64,000 nt of DNA, taken from Melampsora larici-populina 98AG31. Taxonomy: Eukaryota; Basidiomycota; Pucciniomycetes; Pucciniales; Melampsoraceae. The position numbers were made by a program, and so were the translations under genes. The stretch is from contig NW_006768784.1 in assembly GCF_000204055.1 (NCBI RefSeq), forward strand, positions 545,323-609,322, read 5' to 3'. Below the pieces are notes generated by a model. That model had not been told where the DNA came from. It was given only the letters and a program-made list of their open reading frames with translations, and made no database searches. Positions 1 to 11,238 of this stretch are shown here, one piece after another (within the stretch, counting starts at the first letter, position 1; every line of letters starts with the position of its first letter).

Positions 1-3000
1 TCCGGCTAGTATTGTCACTATAGGGAATGTGGAAAGCTCCTGCTATAAATCCTGCTAGAGTAGACACTCTCCTGTTCAATTTCCTGTCAGTGGTGTAGCC
101 ATATTACCTAGCGTAGATATCAGAAAAGTTGGAGAAAAGAGGCATATGAGTAAGGTTTTTTCCCAATAATTTTTAAATTGGGAGAACCCAATCTAGAATA
201 ATTACTTGGTATCAAATTAAACAATTAATCTCTTGAATTATTTGTGAATTCAAGGTGATACAATATTTTATTGTGTTATGGTCCGGTCTCTCTCTGGTTC
301 TGTTCGAGGGATGAAGGTAAGTTCTACCAAGTAATCAAGGTTCTATTGTGATTGTCGGATGAAGAGCAATACAAGTGTGGCGCAATACAAGCTTATAGTA
401 AGAGATCAACTCGTGACATGTGACAATCATTTCACTTGTGTTACATGTGAGACCTATAACATATTGGCACCCCTTGGTGTGATACTCCACCTGGTAAATA
501 TTGAGCTGCCCTTCTTGTCTGTACACTGGTGGTCATTTGGTACATGATGATGCAAGAAAACTTTGGTAACAATCACTGAGATGGATTTGTGGCTGCATGC
601 TTTTGGTATGAATTCTGGAAACACAACCTCACAAATCTTAACAAAGCTTTTCTTCTTGGAGAGAAGCACTCATGATGGTGGTGGTCTTGACTCTTCATCT
701 TTGCTTTCACTCAATACTGGAGAATTGTCCGCCAATGATTTGGTGAAGCCAAAGTATTGTTTTTGCCTTTTAATGGGGTAGAGGGAGCTGCCTGGGGTGG
801 AGCAAAAGCTTTCTCCCAGAGATAATGAGCTGGTCATTGGTTTGAAACATGTCCGTCAGGAACAATAAATAAAGCAGGATATGGGAATGCAAGGCCAAAT
901 GGAGTTGTGATCATGTAAGATGTCATCCTAGTAAGTTACAGATAGGTTGCTGATAATGAATGTGCACAATTGGTGTTTTAGAGTATAAATAAGCTGTGAA
1001 GGGACAAACAAAAGGGATACTCAATGATCTTGAATTTTCAGGAGACTGTGTTTTGAATAGATTAAGATCTTCAAAGTTGACTTTTCAATTGAAACTTCGA
1101 AAGAATTGCATGAGTTGTGCCTGCCTTGCAAGGCGGGTGTACTTTGTTAAGTTTAACCTTGAACTGTGGTGTAATTGGTGCAGATAATGAATTTGGTGGG
1201 TTAAAAGACTTAGGGCTCGCTCAGCTGGTTTAGCCAAAAATTGGTACACAAAAACAAAATTTCAATCTGCTCCTTAAAAAAGGGTGAAAAACTCGAAATT
1301 TGGTTATACAATTACCAGACAGTCAAGAAAAAAGGTCAACAGGTCTGTTGTTGACCTCTTTTACGGTCATTTGACTGTTTGGTGACAACTGAAAATGTAC
1401 CCAAATCTGATCTATTTTGGAAAATCAAACTCTTTCTTCTCTCAAAACCATCCTACATGATGGTTGCCAACAATCTGGATTGATTCATTTGTTTTTTTGT
1501 ACACTACTTATTGTAGATATCAAGCTATAATGCTCTGAGAACACATCAATCCCATGATACCACATCTTGAATTCAACACTTTTAGGGCCTGCTCATGTCT
1601 AGAAACTATGCTGAGAGTCAGAAAGATGTATGATTGGTGAAAGACAAGGGGACAAGTAAATGATAGATCTCAATCAATCTGGAACTAGCTCAATGATAAA
1701 GAACTGAAGCTTGTACAAATATAACATGTGTTTGGGAAAAGCAGCCAAATGAGCCCTTAAGTATTTAGATCATGAGTGATGGGCTGATACCACTCACATC
1801 AAAACTTAATGATCATGGATTATGCCTTACATTGTTCCTTGGTTAAGACTGGCAATGAAGGAATGCAGTGCAAAAGCAATTTCTATCATATAGTTTCCAT
1901 TTTCAATTTATCACAAGTCACAACAAATAGAGCTCTGGTAAGATCTTGATCACAGTCCAACAAGTCTAACATCTGAAAATTTGAATTTGTTAATAGCTGT
2001 TGCCAATTTTTTGCGGATGTACATGAGGTGACCTGCACGTGACGTAGGCTTCTCTCGGGACGGCTCTGTAATGATGTACACATCATCACAACCATAACTA
2101 AACATACCATAACTACCTAGACCTTAGACCTTAGACTTAGATGTTTTTCATATACTTCCAGATGGTTCACATTCAGAGACTGGCTCCTTAGGGAACTCGA
2201 GACTGATCTCGTACTCTATTACCTTTGGAGCCAGGTTAGCATTTCATTTCATTTATTTCCTTTATACTATTTCTCTTTACTTCACATTATATTTGTATAA
2301 TCCCTTAGAGGGAACTCGAGACTGATCTCGTATTCTATTACCTTTGGAGCCAGATTCTAGCAATTATAACCATATATACTTTGGTTCTAGAATCATAAAG
2401 TCCACGTCGTGGCATCAGACCCTCCGTTCCCTCCTTGAGATACCTTCGTAGTGAGGACAAACTCTGTCCTTTACAGGCTCTTCAAGAGGAAATAATATGT
2501 TGGGGATGAACTTTGTATATATATCTAGTTCAGTATGTGAAACACTTCATAGCACTCTCTATCACTGTTGGCCTCTGTTGGCCTTGCAATTTCTGAGTAA
2601 CGTGTATATAGCGTGCGACAAGTTCAATATACAGCGGAGATCCTCTTGCACCACATCAGTCATGATGTAATTATCGTACAGGGAGGTGATTCTTATCCAC
2701 CGGTATCGGGATGTGCAATGCCACACCAGTCGCCGAAAAAATTACTAGGACAGCGCAGTCGGGCTGGGCACCGTCGGATGATCTGAAATGTAAAAAGATG
2801 CTGAGGATGGATCACTTCCAACAATATGCCGGTGAGCAGGAATAAATGATACATGTACATAATCAGGTCGCACCCGAAAACATCCATCTACTGAGCGGAA
2901 GTGAGCACACGATCCCTTATTTTCGCGACGCAGTACCACAGCATCAGGAATCAAGATTGTTTTCTCCACTTTGCTTATCTACGTTGTAAAGCCTGGTTGA

Positions 3001-3296
3001 TTATGAATTAGAGAGGGCGAGTTTTACCCAAATGATAAGGGTTCGCGCAGTGTTTTCGCATCAACGGTTTCCGAGATCATCCGCGTTTGTAGAAGAGTTA
3101 ATGCTGAAAGGTTGAAGACCACACGAGATGATATGAGACGAAGAAGATGCCATGATAGATGTTGGGTGCAGCAGCAAGTGTAAAAGAACATGCTCTTTCA
3201 CACAGGTTTTTCCTCTTCATCATTTGTGGACTAGTATATTCCAAACACTGGTATTGACGCTCCTATTGAGAATCATCCTTACTGTGCTTACACAAC
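1..3296. other. Gene-poor, repeat-like region
   Basis: I see no supportable gene here. The open frames are short and lack family motifs. A block between about 1209 and 1760 begins AGGGCTCGCTCAG and ends with GAGCCCT in inverted orientation, so it could be a small non-autonomous DNA transposon, but no target duplication is clear. A short foldback (CAGTCAAG ... TTTGACTG) lies inside it at about 1317-1380. A local direct repeat at 2183-2353 is listed separately. Confidence 0.4.
2183..2353. repeat. Direct repeat of about 50 bp, two copies
   Basis: Two nearly identical segments, about 2186-2235 and 2303-2353, share GGGAACTCGAGACTGATCTC and the following CTATTACCTTTGGAGCCAG. They are separated by about 70 bp of T-rich DNA. 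The layout resembles internal repeats of an LTR or a minisatellite; no flanking element could be identified. Confidence 0.6.
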
Positions 3297-3921
3297 ATGT
3301 TTGAGAAAATCACCTTGACTACGATTGGATTATTGCTAATTTTTATGTCACCTTCACTGGCTGGTGAGGTTATATTTGTGAAAACGTCTCTTTTGATCAT
3401 GATCAGGGTTCTGATTTTGTACTGTGTGGCGTAGCTGGAACGAAGGAGACTGCTGAACGATTTAGGGCACACCTCCGCGACCAGCAGCCATTCCATTGGA
3501 ATAGTCTTTTTGCAGAAGACGCAAAGCTCTGCGAGAACGGATCAATAGTCGATCCAATCAGTACGTTTTTCAATGGAACAGAATCTAGGATGCATTCTTC
3601 CGTGGCACCCCTATAAATACCCTCTAACGATCTCACTTGAAAAATCATTGCGATCATGCTGACCGCCAGGTTTCATTACACGTCTTGCGAGCGGCGACTA
3701 CGTGCCCACGGGGCCTATAGTATCAGGTAACTGGGAACACTATGTGGAGATTGCTCGGGAATTTGTGATTTAAATTTTCCTCTCTTCTCTGACACACTAC
3801 AGGGGAATCTTCACAGGGATTTGACGCGTTCAGTATTCCTTACAAGAATGATGGGATTATCAATGTGACTGTTTCAGATTACAGCAAGAAGATTAACCGG
3901 GTGGTATTTGCTACTCATTAA
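3297..3921 (+). CDS. Small secreted protein of unknown function, four exons
   Basis: Predicted exons are 3297-3363, 3435-3560, 3670-3726 and 3803-3921, giving 122 residues. All junctions keep phase. The introns start GTGAGG, GTACGT and GTAACT and end TAG, CAG and CAG. The N-terminus is a textbook signal peptide: a short polar start, then TIGLLLIFMSPSLA with cleavage expected near residue 22. The mature part is about 100 residues, with one cysteine (LCENGS) and no family I recognise. An alternative first splice (donor after GGTGAG, acceptor at 3411) would add a few residues but needs a 38-bp intron, so I prefer the 71-bp intron. It is probably exported. An effector role would be a guess from size, secretion and the repeat-rich setting. 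Confidence 0.55.
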
Positions 3922-5238
3922 AAATGGGGATGTCGAAGTTTACAACAACGGATTTACATCGAATCATTCGATGTAAAAACATCTCTGTGCAGAATTCAAG
4001 GAACTAGAGAACCCCCCGTGTTTAGATTTTTACACCTCTTGCAACTTTTTTTTCTAGTGTTAGAAATTGTAATGTGAGAAATTCTGTGTGTCTTATAGCC
4101 CGCCGTGTTATTCAATTTTACACCAAAGAAGTCAATCCTGCGCAAAAATAAATATTGATACACCAAATCTGAAATTTGCACGTGAGACTTTTACAGCCGT
4201 TCCTTGATTGGTTGCTTCAATTACAACTTTTTTTAAAACTTTTTGACATTTTCAACAAATTTTACATTTTTTGTTTTGTAACCAGCTGCTTGTTCTTGGA
4301 TACCTCCTACAGTGCTTGAATAATCTGTGGGAGCGTTGTAGTGTGACAATAAGGGCTTGTAGCAATTAATTATCTATGTTATCCCAAATGACACCTAAGA
4401 TTTCTGTAGAGCATTAGCCTTATAAGTGTTTCAGTGATGTTACCAAGAAGTTTAACAGATCACAAGCAATCAAAAGAACTTCAACCCCACAAAGACAGCT
4501 TGCACAACAATCCCAGAGCATATCTGAGTTTATCTGAGTACTGTAGGCTGTGTTCAAGACCTACTGGGACTTAATTACAAAAGAAAAAAATGCAGAATTT
4601 GTTGAAAATGTAAAAAATGTTTTATAGAGAAGCAACCAATAAAGGAATGGCTGTAGACAGATTGATCCTGCATAAAGCAACTTTGTGCAAAATTGCAAAC
4701 ATGCCACACCTAAATCAAAAGCTACAGCAAGAACTTTACGCCAGCAGGAAGAAACTTTTTTTTGCATGATGACTGACTTTGAAAAAAGATTCAGGTGCAA
4801 AAACTTCTTGAATAGAACACAGATCACACTTCAGTCTAATGATGGACTGATAGATAAGCAAGAGAAACCACAATCTAAGAAAGATAAAGACTGTAAGAAA
4901 GAATTTTTGAGTTTGATTGCAAAAAAGAACTAAATAAAATTAAACAAAACAACTAACACCTGAACAGAACACAGATCACGTCTCAGTCTAATGATGGACT
5001 GATAGACGGTTAAGATAAACCACAATCTAAGAAAGATAAAGGTTGTAAGAAACTATTGTTGAGTTCAATGAGAAAGAGAGCAAAATAGGGGACAGCTCAT
5101 CTCTATATATGAATCATACAAACTCCATACAACCGGTTCTCATGTTACAAAGACAACACATCTATTATGCCATTATCCAACTACATGTACTGCAACCAAA
5201 AGATGCAATTCCCCCCATCTTGCTAACATTGTGCAAGC
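3922..5238. other. Transposon-derived AT-rich region
   Basis: No gene is supportable. The region lies just beyond the 3' end (minus-strand sense) of the Copia RNase H remnant, so it may hold that element's 3' untranslated part and long terminal repeat. A tandem duplication at 4805-5090 is listed separately. Confidence 0.4.
4805..5090. repeat. Imperfect direct duplication of about 120 bp
   Basis: Segments at about 4808-4925 and 4960-5085 share GAACACAGATCAC, then CAGTCTAATGATGGACTGAT, then CCACAATCTAAGAAAGATAA in the same order. Small indels and substitutions separate the copies, so the duplication is not recent. It probably belongs to the neighbouring decayed retrotransposon. Confidence 0.7.
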
Positions 5239-5660
5239 CTAAAGCAGTGCAAGATTTGAGATGCTTACAAGGTGAAAAAGCCTTTTTATAATGTCAGCTA
5301 TCAATTCATTAATTGACACGTAAGTTACCACAATCTGCCTTGATTTTACTACTTCCTGTAGCCAATGATACCTGACATCAACATGCTTTTTTCTCTTTTT
5401 GGATTTTCCATTCTTCAATAGTGCTATGGCTACTTGATTGTCTAATTGATTACTGGTGAGCTTCTTTTTCCTAATTTCATTCCTGTCAGTAAGGTTGTAC
5501 CCCACTCTATATCTTGCCCATCTTCATATGTGGACCTGTATTCTGCCTCAGTTGTTGAGGTAGCTACACTGTCTTGTTTATTGCTGCTCCAGCTCACCAT
5601 GATACTCCCTGACATTGTAATATGTCCTCCTGTTTGAGAACTTCCTAGGAAAGCCTCTCA
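5239..5660 (-). pseudogene. Ty1/Copia RNase H fragment, decayed
   Basis: Read on the minus strand, this piece gives the end of a Copia polyprotein. It starts with the segment VSWSSNKQDSVATSTTEAEY, which carries the conserved TEAEY of Copia RNase H. After a frame change it gives DNQVAIALLKNGKSKKRKKH and then HVDVRYHWLQEVV, which correspond to the family's DNxxAIxLxxNP and KHIDxRYH blocks. In the intact family this domain removes the RNA strand during reverse transcription. The frame change between the two blocks and the lack of upstream integrase and polymerase show a broken relic. Its 3' end points toward lower coordinates. Confidence 0.8.
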
Positions 5661-6268
5661 AGGAAAGAGAAGGGAATGGAGTGGTCTGGAGACTCTTCAT
5701 CAAACTCCACATTGCTGGTGGCTGTAATGTTGTTGAAGGTGGGTTCAGTATTTTATTTTTCCTCCTTTGTATGTTTGGTACCTCCCAAGGCATAGTCTAT
5801 AGACAATCTCAACTCAACCATGTTGGAGGTGGTAAATTCAACTTTGTCAGTTTCTTTCAGGGAGGGAAGACCTCCTCCAAAAGGTGTGGTTTTTGCTGGT
5901 ATTGAGAAGGGAATGCTGTGATGTTGGATGGGAAAATTCTTCATCGTGTTCAAAATCACAAGTTCAACTCTTTTTCTTTCTTCTCAAAAGGACCCCCGGT
6001 GTAACACCTCCAGCAATGGGGTCCACATCACGAGAGATGAGCTGGGCAAATCCTTCATTTTCACACTCATTGTAGGGACAGACACCCAAGATCACTTCCA
6101 CTGACCACACCATGTTGCACCAGTAATGAATCATTGCCCAATAACCCTATGTAGTCATCTAATATTGGGCATCACCAATTGGTGTGCACGCAGGCCAGTT
6201 GGTCTTGCTCATGCAACGTGCATGGTTGTTCCCATTCAATTTTGTTACACTGTCTAATAAAAAGCAAA
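5661..6268. other. Spacer between Copia relic and hAT element
   Basis: No gene is supportable. The sequence may continue the Copia relic upstream, but I could not place a domain in it. Confidence 0.35.
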
Positions 6269-6297
6269 GGTGGAGTCAACACCTGAAGCGTTCCGCT
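6269..6297. repeat. hAT left end: target duplication plus terminal inverted repeat
   Basis: GGTGGAGT (6269-6276) is followed by CAACACCTGAAGCGTTCCGC. The same terminal sequence, inverted and with one mismatch, occurs at 18105-18124. Confidence 0.9.
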
Positions 6298-6875
6298 GCA
6301 AAAAGCGGTTGTGGAGCGGGTCTTGCGGCGGTTGCTACATGAAATCTGATGTAGCGGGTCAAAGCGCCCCAAGACTGCCACACCTCTGAGACCCTGTAAA
6401 AAGCGGGTTGCAAATGTGGCGGAGCGGGTTCATTTGACGCCCTGCAGCCAGCTCTCAGAGAGGCATGTAGCGTGAAGTGCCAAGGTGAGATCGACACCAC
6501 AACACGACGAAGTATCCAGATTGTCAACACAAAGATTCATCCACACATCCAGATTCTCGACACAAAGATTCAAGATCCTCCTCTCTTGCCTGCATGAGCT
6601 GTCAGAATACGTACCAAAGTCTTGCCTTTGATACGTCTTTGGGCTTGTTTTTCCCAGCATCCAATCAAAACAAACCCTTGACCCACCCATCTTATCTCGA
6701 TATCACGTGTAAGTGACTAACTCGTACGTCTTTCTCACTTGAATCTTCATAGCTATCATATATGGATATGAGAAAGACCAAACTGAAGTGATTGATTTGG
6801 TCTTATTCAGGGACCCCATCTTATCTCACTGGCCACATGATCTTGAAGCAGAAAGAGGGTGTCGAACACCCTCTG
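6298..6875 (+). other. hAT 5' subterminal region up to the nested insertion
   Basis: The first 180 bp are rich in GCGG, TGTAGCGGG and GCGGAGCGGG motifs matching those in the 3' subterminal region, so they are probably transposase binding sites. The rest shows no gene. A perfect 9-bp-arm hairpin (6854-6862 and 6866-6874, loop CGA) ends one base before the retrotransposon boundary at 6876. Confidence 0.55.
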
Positions 6876-7164
6876 CAATCCATTCATCATTCGAGGAGAG
6901 CAAAGTTGAGTCAGAAGGGACTCTATGAGGGGGGGAATGTCTTTGCCTAGTAATAACACCTTTTACGTTTGACTACTGTCTACTTCAAAAGGCTCGTTCT
7001 ACCACTTTAGAGTCCTGTCACTTTCCTTGTGACCAACCTACTCCTGATCGTGGTGTGGGGGTAGTCTCGGGGAGGGAGAGTTCTAGTATAAGGGTTATGC
7101 CCTTAACTTAGTAACTCCCTCCTCGAGGCGAGAACAGGCCTGAGAAGGAGACTTCTCAACCCCC
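6876..7164 (-). repeat. Ngaro split direct repeat B2
   Basis: This 289-bp copy matches 7424-7712 with only a few substitutions (for example GAGGAGAGC versus GAGGGGAGC). It forms the 3' terminus of the element. About 15 bp of G-rich sequence (7165-7179) separate it from A2. Confidence 0.92.
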
Positions 7165-7179
7165 CGGGCGGTGGGTGGG

Positions 7180-7427
7180 TTTTTAGAAATTTTGAGTGAA
7201 GAGAAGAAATTTATCTTTTTCGAGAGTTCCAGGATCAGCAGGGGGAGGGAATTGGAAGCATAGAGAGAGGAAGGAATTTTTCCTCTCTCCTCGTCTTCCA
7301 AATTCGAGTGGATTAGAGATGACATCTCTTCCACTTCCTGTGATACCCCTGCCTGACCTGTCACACTCTCTCTCTCCTCTCGAGAATGGAATTCTCTGTA
7401 CCGTCGCGGGCTAGGAACATAACCAAT
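7180..7427 (-). repeat. Ngaro split direct repeat A2
   Basis: This 248-bp segment matches 13918-14165 (A1), with a single clear difference near the start (TCGAGAGTTCC versus TCAAGAGTTCC) and a small CT-repeat variation. It shares the four bases CAAT (7424-7427) with B1. Confidence 0.92.
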
Positions 7428-7712
7428 CCATTCATCATTCGAGGGGAGCAAAGTTGAGTCAGAAGGGACTCTATGAGGGGGGGAATGTCTTCGCCTAGTA
7501 ATAACACCTTTTACGTTTGACTACTGTCTACTTCAAAAGGCTTGTTCTACCACTTTAGAGTCCTGTCACTTTCCTTGTGACCAACCTACTCCTGATCGTG
7601 GTGTGGGGGTAGTCTTGGGGAGGGAGAGTTCTAGTATAAGGGTTATGCCCTTAACTTAGTAACTCCCTCCTCGAGGCGAGAACAGGCCTGAGAAGGAGAC
7701 TTCTCAACCCCC
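7424..7712 (-). repeat. Ngaro split direct repeat B1
   Basis: This copy matches B2 (6876-7164). It lies directly downstream, in minus sense, of the recombinase gene and abuts A2. Confidence 0.92.
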
Positions 7713-8034
7713 TGAACTCACAAAGGTCTCGAGACGTGAGCCTTGAGAAGTCGAACTCCCCCTACCTCGGTCCTGAGTGTCCCCGAAATTGGGCACGGCA
7801 ATGTCTATCTCTATAGGCACTTGGAATTCCGACACATCGTGTCTTGGAAATGCTCAACAATTCAACGGTTCCGACTCACCTTCATGGATGAAGGCGTCAG
7901 AAGTTTGGCGAAACCTAGTTCCATGTACTGAACTGAACTTTAATTTTTAAGATTCTTGATGAGATCGACAAACAATAGTTCCACATGACTTGGAAGGGAT
8001 TCAAACTACCAAAGACTCCTTCGCCAACTCTCTA
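7713..8034 (-). other. Ngaro spacer between recombinase stop and B1
   Basis: About 320 bp of untranslated sequence lie between the end of the recombinase gene and repeat B1. No gene or clear motif is seen. Confidence 0.5.
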
Positions 8035-9375
8035 TCAATCATCTAAATGTAAGACTTTCAACCATTCAACTGTCTCTCTCATCTCTTTCTCGTTGAATTT
8101 CCGTAGATAGATTTTATACGCATCTGATGCCCATCTCCCATTAGTCTTCACTTCATCTCTTGAGGCTCCCAGGTTCCAACGGAGCGAGGCCCCTCCAATA
8201 CGAAACGAATGCCCATATAGTAGTTGTTTGTTCGCTGGTCTGTACTTATTCCAGAAGGTTCTCAATCTCTGAATCACTGCGCGTTTCTTGAAGACAATCA
8301 TCCTTCCGTCTTTCTCACTGGAGAAGCCGAACACTGGGTCGATCATTCTGCGAGGTCGAATATCGTACAATAGCTTAAGGACTCTAACTGGGTCTAGCTT
8401 AGACTTTTGTCGCTGTAGATAAATGGTTTGGACTTCACCAGGACGAGCCGTCTTGGCCCCGTGTATCTTGATCTTAACGTAAGAGTAGTCCACTGCCCAG
8501 TTCACATCTCCCCATAGGGGTAACCGTTTTGATTCATCATCCAAAACTAACTCTCCCAGTCGAGCTGTACCCCAGAAAGCTACCAGGGCGATGGCCAGGA
8601 TCGCTAAGTCTCTCTCATCCGTCATACAAATGTGCTCGATAAGAACCGCAAGATCCGAAATCATAACCGGTGGTCTCAACAACTCGGCTTCCTTCAATTT
8701 GTGTTCCACTGTCTCGGACGCTTTCAGTAGTAGAGCGACTGTGTCGTCCTGGTCCAGAGGGTAAGTTTTCCGATGGAACTTGTGCCACGCCTTGAGGCCC
8801 GCCACGTAGGATCGTAACGTTGAGGCTTTGACTGACTTGTCGTTTTCTGCGAGTTCTTCCTGTTTCTTCGACCCCCAGACTATGAACGCCAGCAAGACCT
8901 CTTTTGTTATAGGTAATAGGAGCGCTTTGTCAACTTTCCTGACTTCTGCATACCGAAGCAATTTGACCACCCCCAAATTGTAATGTTTCAACGTCCCGTT
9001 CATCCACGCACCCCTCAAGAAATGCTTTTGGATTTCATCTACCTCCGATCTATCTACTCCAAAGGTGTCCTTTTTAAATGCTCCATAAGGTTTAGTTATC
9101 TTCTTTAAGTCATCTTTCCCCTTCCTGTCACGAGTAATTACTGATTTGTCTGTCGTGTCCTTCTTCATCTTGGTTCTAGAGGTCGGTTCGGAGTGATTTG
9201 GAAAAGGAGTCGTTGCAGGTCTTCTGGGACTGATACCCTTACCTCTTTGAACCACAGTAGATCGTTTGTAATCTGACCCCTGGAAAGCGCATCGGCTTTG
9301 TTCGCCTTTGATGCGACGCGTTTCTGTTTGATATCGCACCCTAGTTCCGATAGGAGGCGTTGGGTGAGTTTCCAC
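8035..9375 (-). CDS. Tyrosine recombinase of the Ngaro element
   Basis: This is an intact 446-residue frame. Such recombinases insert the circular double-stranded DNA intermediate of DIRS-order elements. The C-terminal half carries the family's catalytic residues: an arginine in FWGTARLGELV, the HxxR box in YGHSFRIGGASLRW, and the region of the nucleophilic tyrosine in GRWASDAYKIYLRKF. A helical N-terminal domain (about residues 120-230, with TLRSYVAGLKAWHKFH) matches the DNA-binding SAM-like part of the family. The start at 9375 lies inside the RNase H gene in a different frame, a 211-bp overlap typical of Ngaro. A methionine further in (SRTKMKKD) could be the real start. With every catalytic motif present and no stop codons, it could still be active. 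Confidence 0.92.
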   Translation of the reverse strand: METHPTPPIGTRVRYQTETRRIKGEQSRCAFQGSDYKRSTVVQRGKGISPRRPATTPFPNHSEPTSRTKMKKDTTDKSVITRDRKGKDDLKKITKPYGAFKKDTFGVDRSEVDEIQKHFLRGAWMNGTLKHYNLGVVKLLRYAEVRKVDKALLLPITKEVLLAFIVWGSKKQEELAENDKSVKASTLRSYVAGLKAWHKFHRKTYPLDQDDTVALLLKASETVEHKLKEAELLRPPVMISDLAVLIEHICMTDERDLAILAIALVAFWGTARLGELVLDDESKRLPLWGDVNWAVDYSYVKIKIHGAKTARPGEVQTIYLQRQKSKLDPVRVLKLLYDIRPRRMIDPVFGFSSEKDGRMIVFKKRAVIQRLRTFWNKYRPANKQLLYGHSFRIGGASLRWNLGASRDEVKTNGRWASDAYKIYLRKFNEKEMRETVEWLKVLHLDD

Positions 9376-11238
9376 TCATCATTCACGTCTTTGTCCCTAG
9401 ATTTCCTTTTGCGTATCGCATGTTCGGTGGTTGTATTGTCAGTGTGCACCCAGAACCTTCGGCCTCTAACGTTTGTTACTTTTGCCAGGACCAATAGGCC
9501 GAGACGAATCGCCACCGTCTCTGCCCACGCGATCCTACGTTTTGTTTCGCGTCGACCTGAACCATCCCACTCAGATACAAATTTAAAACATGCCCAATAG
9601 TCTCCCACCAACACTCCTATCCTGAGTGCAACGATCCTCCACAAGTGAGTAACATTCAATGAAATTGATTGACAAATGGAGATAAAATTAATCAGATTTC
9701 CGTCAATTACCAGCTTCTCTTTTAACCTCATGCACTCACCCGAACGAGGAAGCTGAATCTCCTACCCACCCCACTTCCTCTGGGGTTGGGTTCGGTACGA
9801 TTGGGCAGGAGTCAAATCTGCTCAGGCAAATTTCCCATTCGACCAAGTCTTCCACCACGTCTTCTGGTGTGGTTCTCAACGCCTGGATGTTCATCCACGA
9901 CTTTTTCCACCTATACATGGAGTTGAGATAAGCTGCCATGTGGGGTACGATGTGTACCGTGTGACATAGGCGCCCGACCAGCTTTTCTACCTGTGAGTAA
10001 GTCCATTTCCGATTTTCTCTGAGGAAATCTTTCACTTGATCTAGTCGTTCCTCTAGTTTTTCTTGAGGTAACCTAACCGTATGATTCTTTCCATTCCATA
10101 TGAACCCTAGGAACCGTTGCTCTTCAGCAAACTCGTGATTCTTGCGTGGGTTAGTCTTCACTCCCATGGAGTTACTAAGGTTAGTTACATCTACCAATGA
10201 GGCTCCTTCCCCGGGTCTCCTGAGGAGGAGATTATCGTCTACCCACCTGAAGATAGTTGGGAATCTGAGCTGATGAATCATTATCTGTTTCCAGGTCTCT
10301 GCCGGGGCTCCAAAGACGCCACAGCTTGCCACCCCCCCAAAACCGACTGCTAGATCTACCCACAATTGTCCCTTAAAACCCTTGATGATTAAATACTTTC
10401 TTTGGCTGTGGTGTACAGGGAGCTGCCTATAAGCTTTCGCCCAGTCGAAGACCGCCAGTTCCCATTCCCCTGGATGATCTCTGAAGAATTTCGCCACCCT
10501 TTTGAAGTCATCCCATGAAGTCTCATAATTCATTTTATCCACGAACGAGTTGACTGAAGGCGTATTCGGATCATTTTTCGGGAAGGATAAGTCATTGATC
10601 AACCGTACTGAACCATCACCGTTGGTGGCACTTCCCATCGGATTCGATTGAAAGAAGCCAAACTTCTTATATAATTCCTCGTGTGTATATGGTCCTGCAA
10701 TCCGGCCTTCCCTACTTTCCCTAGCTAACGTTTTCTCTATCTCATCTTTTACTTCCAGAGCTGAGATGTGATTGTCTGGGGTGTACCAGCGTTCTTTGCC
10801 TAATTAGTGTTGCGGAATACCAAGGCAAAAGCCTTCTACAAAACCATCTAAGATATACGGTACGTCCTCGTCCAGACCAGCTTCAGCCATTAGATCCTTC
10901 CATTTCTCTAGGACCATGTCACAATGAACCGGGGCTGGCCATTTCGTCACTTCCTTCACCTTGAATAGCTTCCTGTTTTTCAAAGGTAAGATTGGTTTAG
11001 TCCCCCGCGTCGAAATGGAGCTAGTTGACGTTAATGAACCCGTATCGTCATCTTCCCCTTCTCTGCAGACGTCTACTTCTGTTACCGAGCTACCCTGGAG
11101 TTGGGTTGTACCCGCTGCCTCTTCCTCTTCTGGCCATGTCTCATTTGGTGCGTCATTCTCCCTCAGGACCAATTGATCTCTCTCTAGGACCCATTGACTG
11201 GGACCTCTTGGGACGCTGGCTATGTTGTGTTCAAACAA
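9165..11238 (-). pseudogene. Ngaro reverse transcriptase-RNase H, one stop codon
   Basis: Two exons are predicted, 11238-9740 and 9621-9165; the 118-bp intron starts GTGAGT and ends CACTCAG and keeps phase. Polymerase motifs are visible: motif A in VFDWAKAYRQLPVH, motif B in FGGVASCGVFGAPAE, and motif C in FRWVDDNLLL, where W replaces the usual first residue of YxDD. The RNase H domain spans the splice (VGDSASSFG then IGVLVGDYW) and shows the acidic residues in AWAETVAIR, HTDNTT and NKADALSRG. A TAA at 10804-10806 lies in frame between the N-terminal part (ending GFCLGIPQH) and the polymerase domain (continuing GKERWYTPDNH), so this copy would make a truncated product unless the stop is bypassed. 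The N-terminal boundary is uncertain; 11239-11546 separates it from ORF1. Confidence 0.88.

Noticed and set aside
1209..1760. A hAT-type MITE with AGGGCTC/GAGCCCT ends
   Set aside because: Only about 7-10 bp match convincingly and no 8-bp target duplication was found, so it is mentioned only within the region entry.
7095..7451. A gene encoded within the Ngaro repeats
   Set aside because: The frame recurs identically in both A repeats, has a biased composition and shows no domain. It is terminal repeat sequence, not an extra gene.
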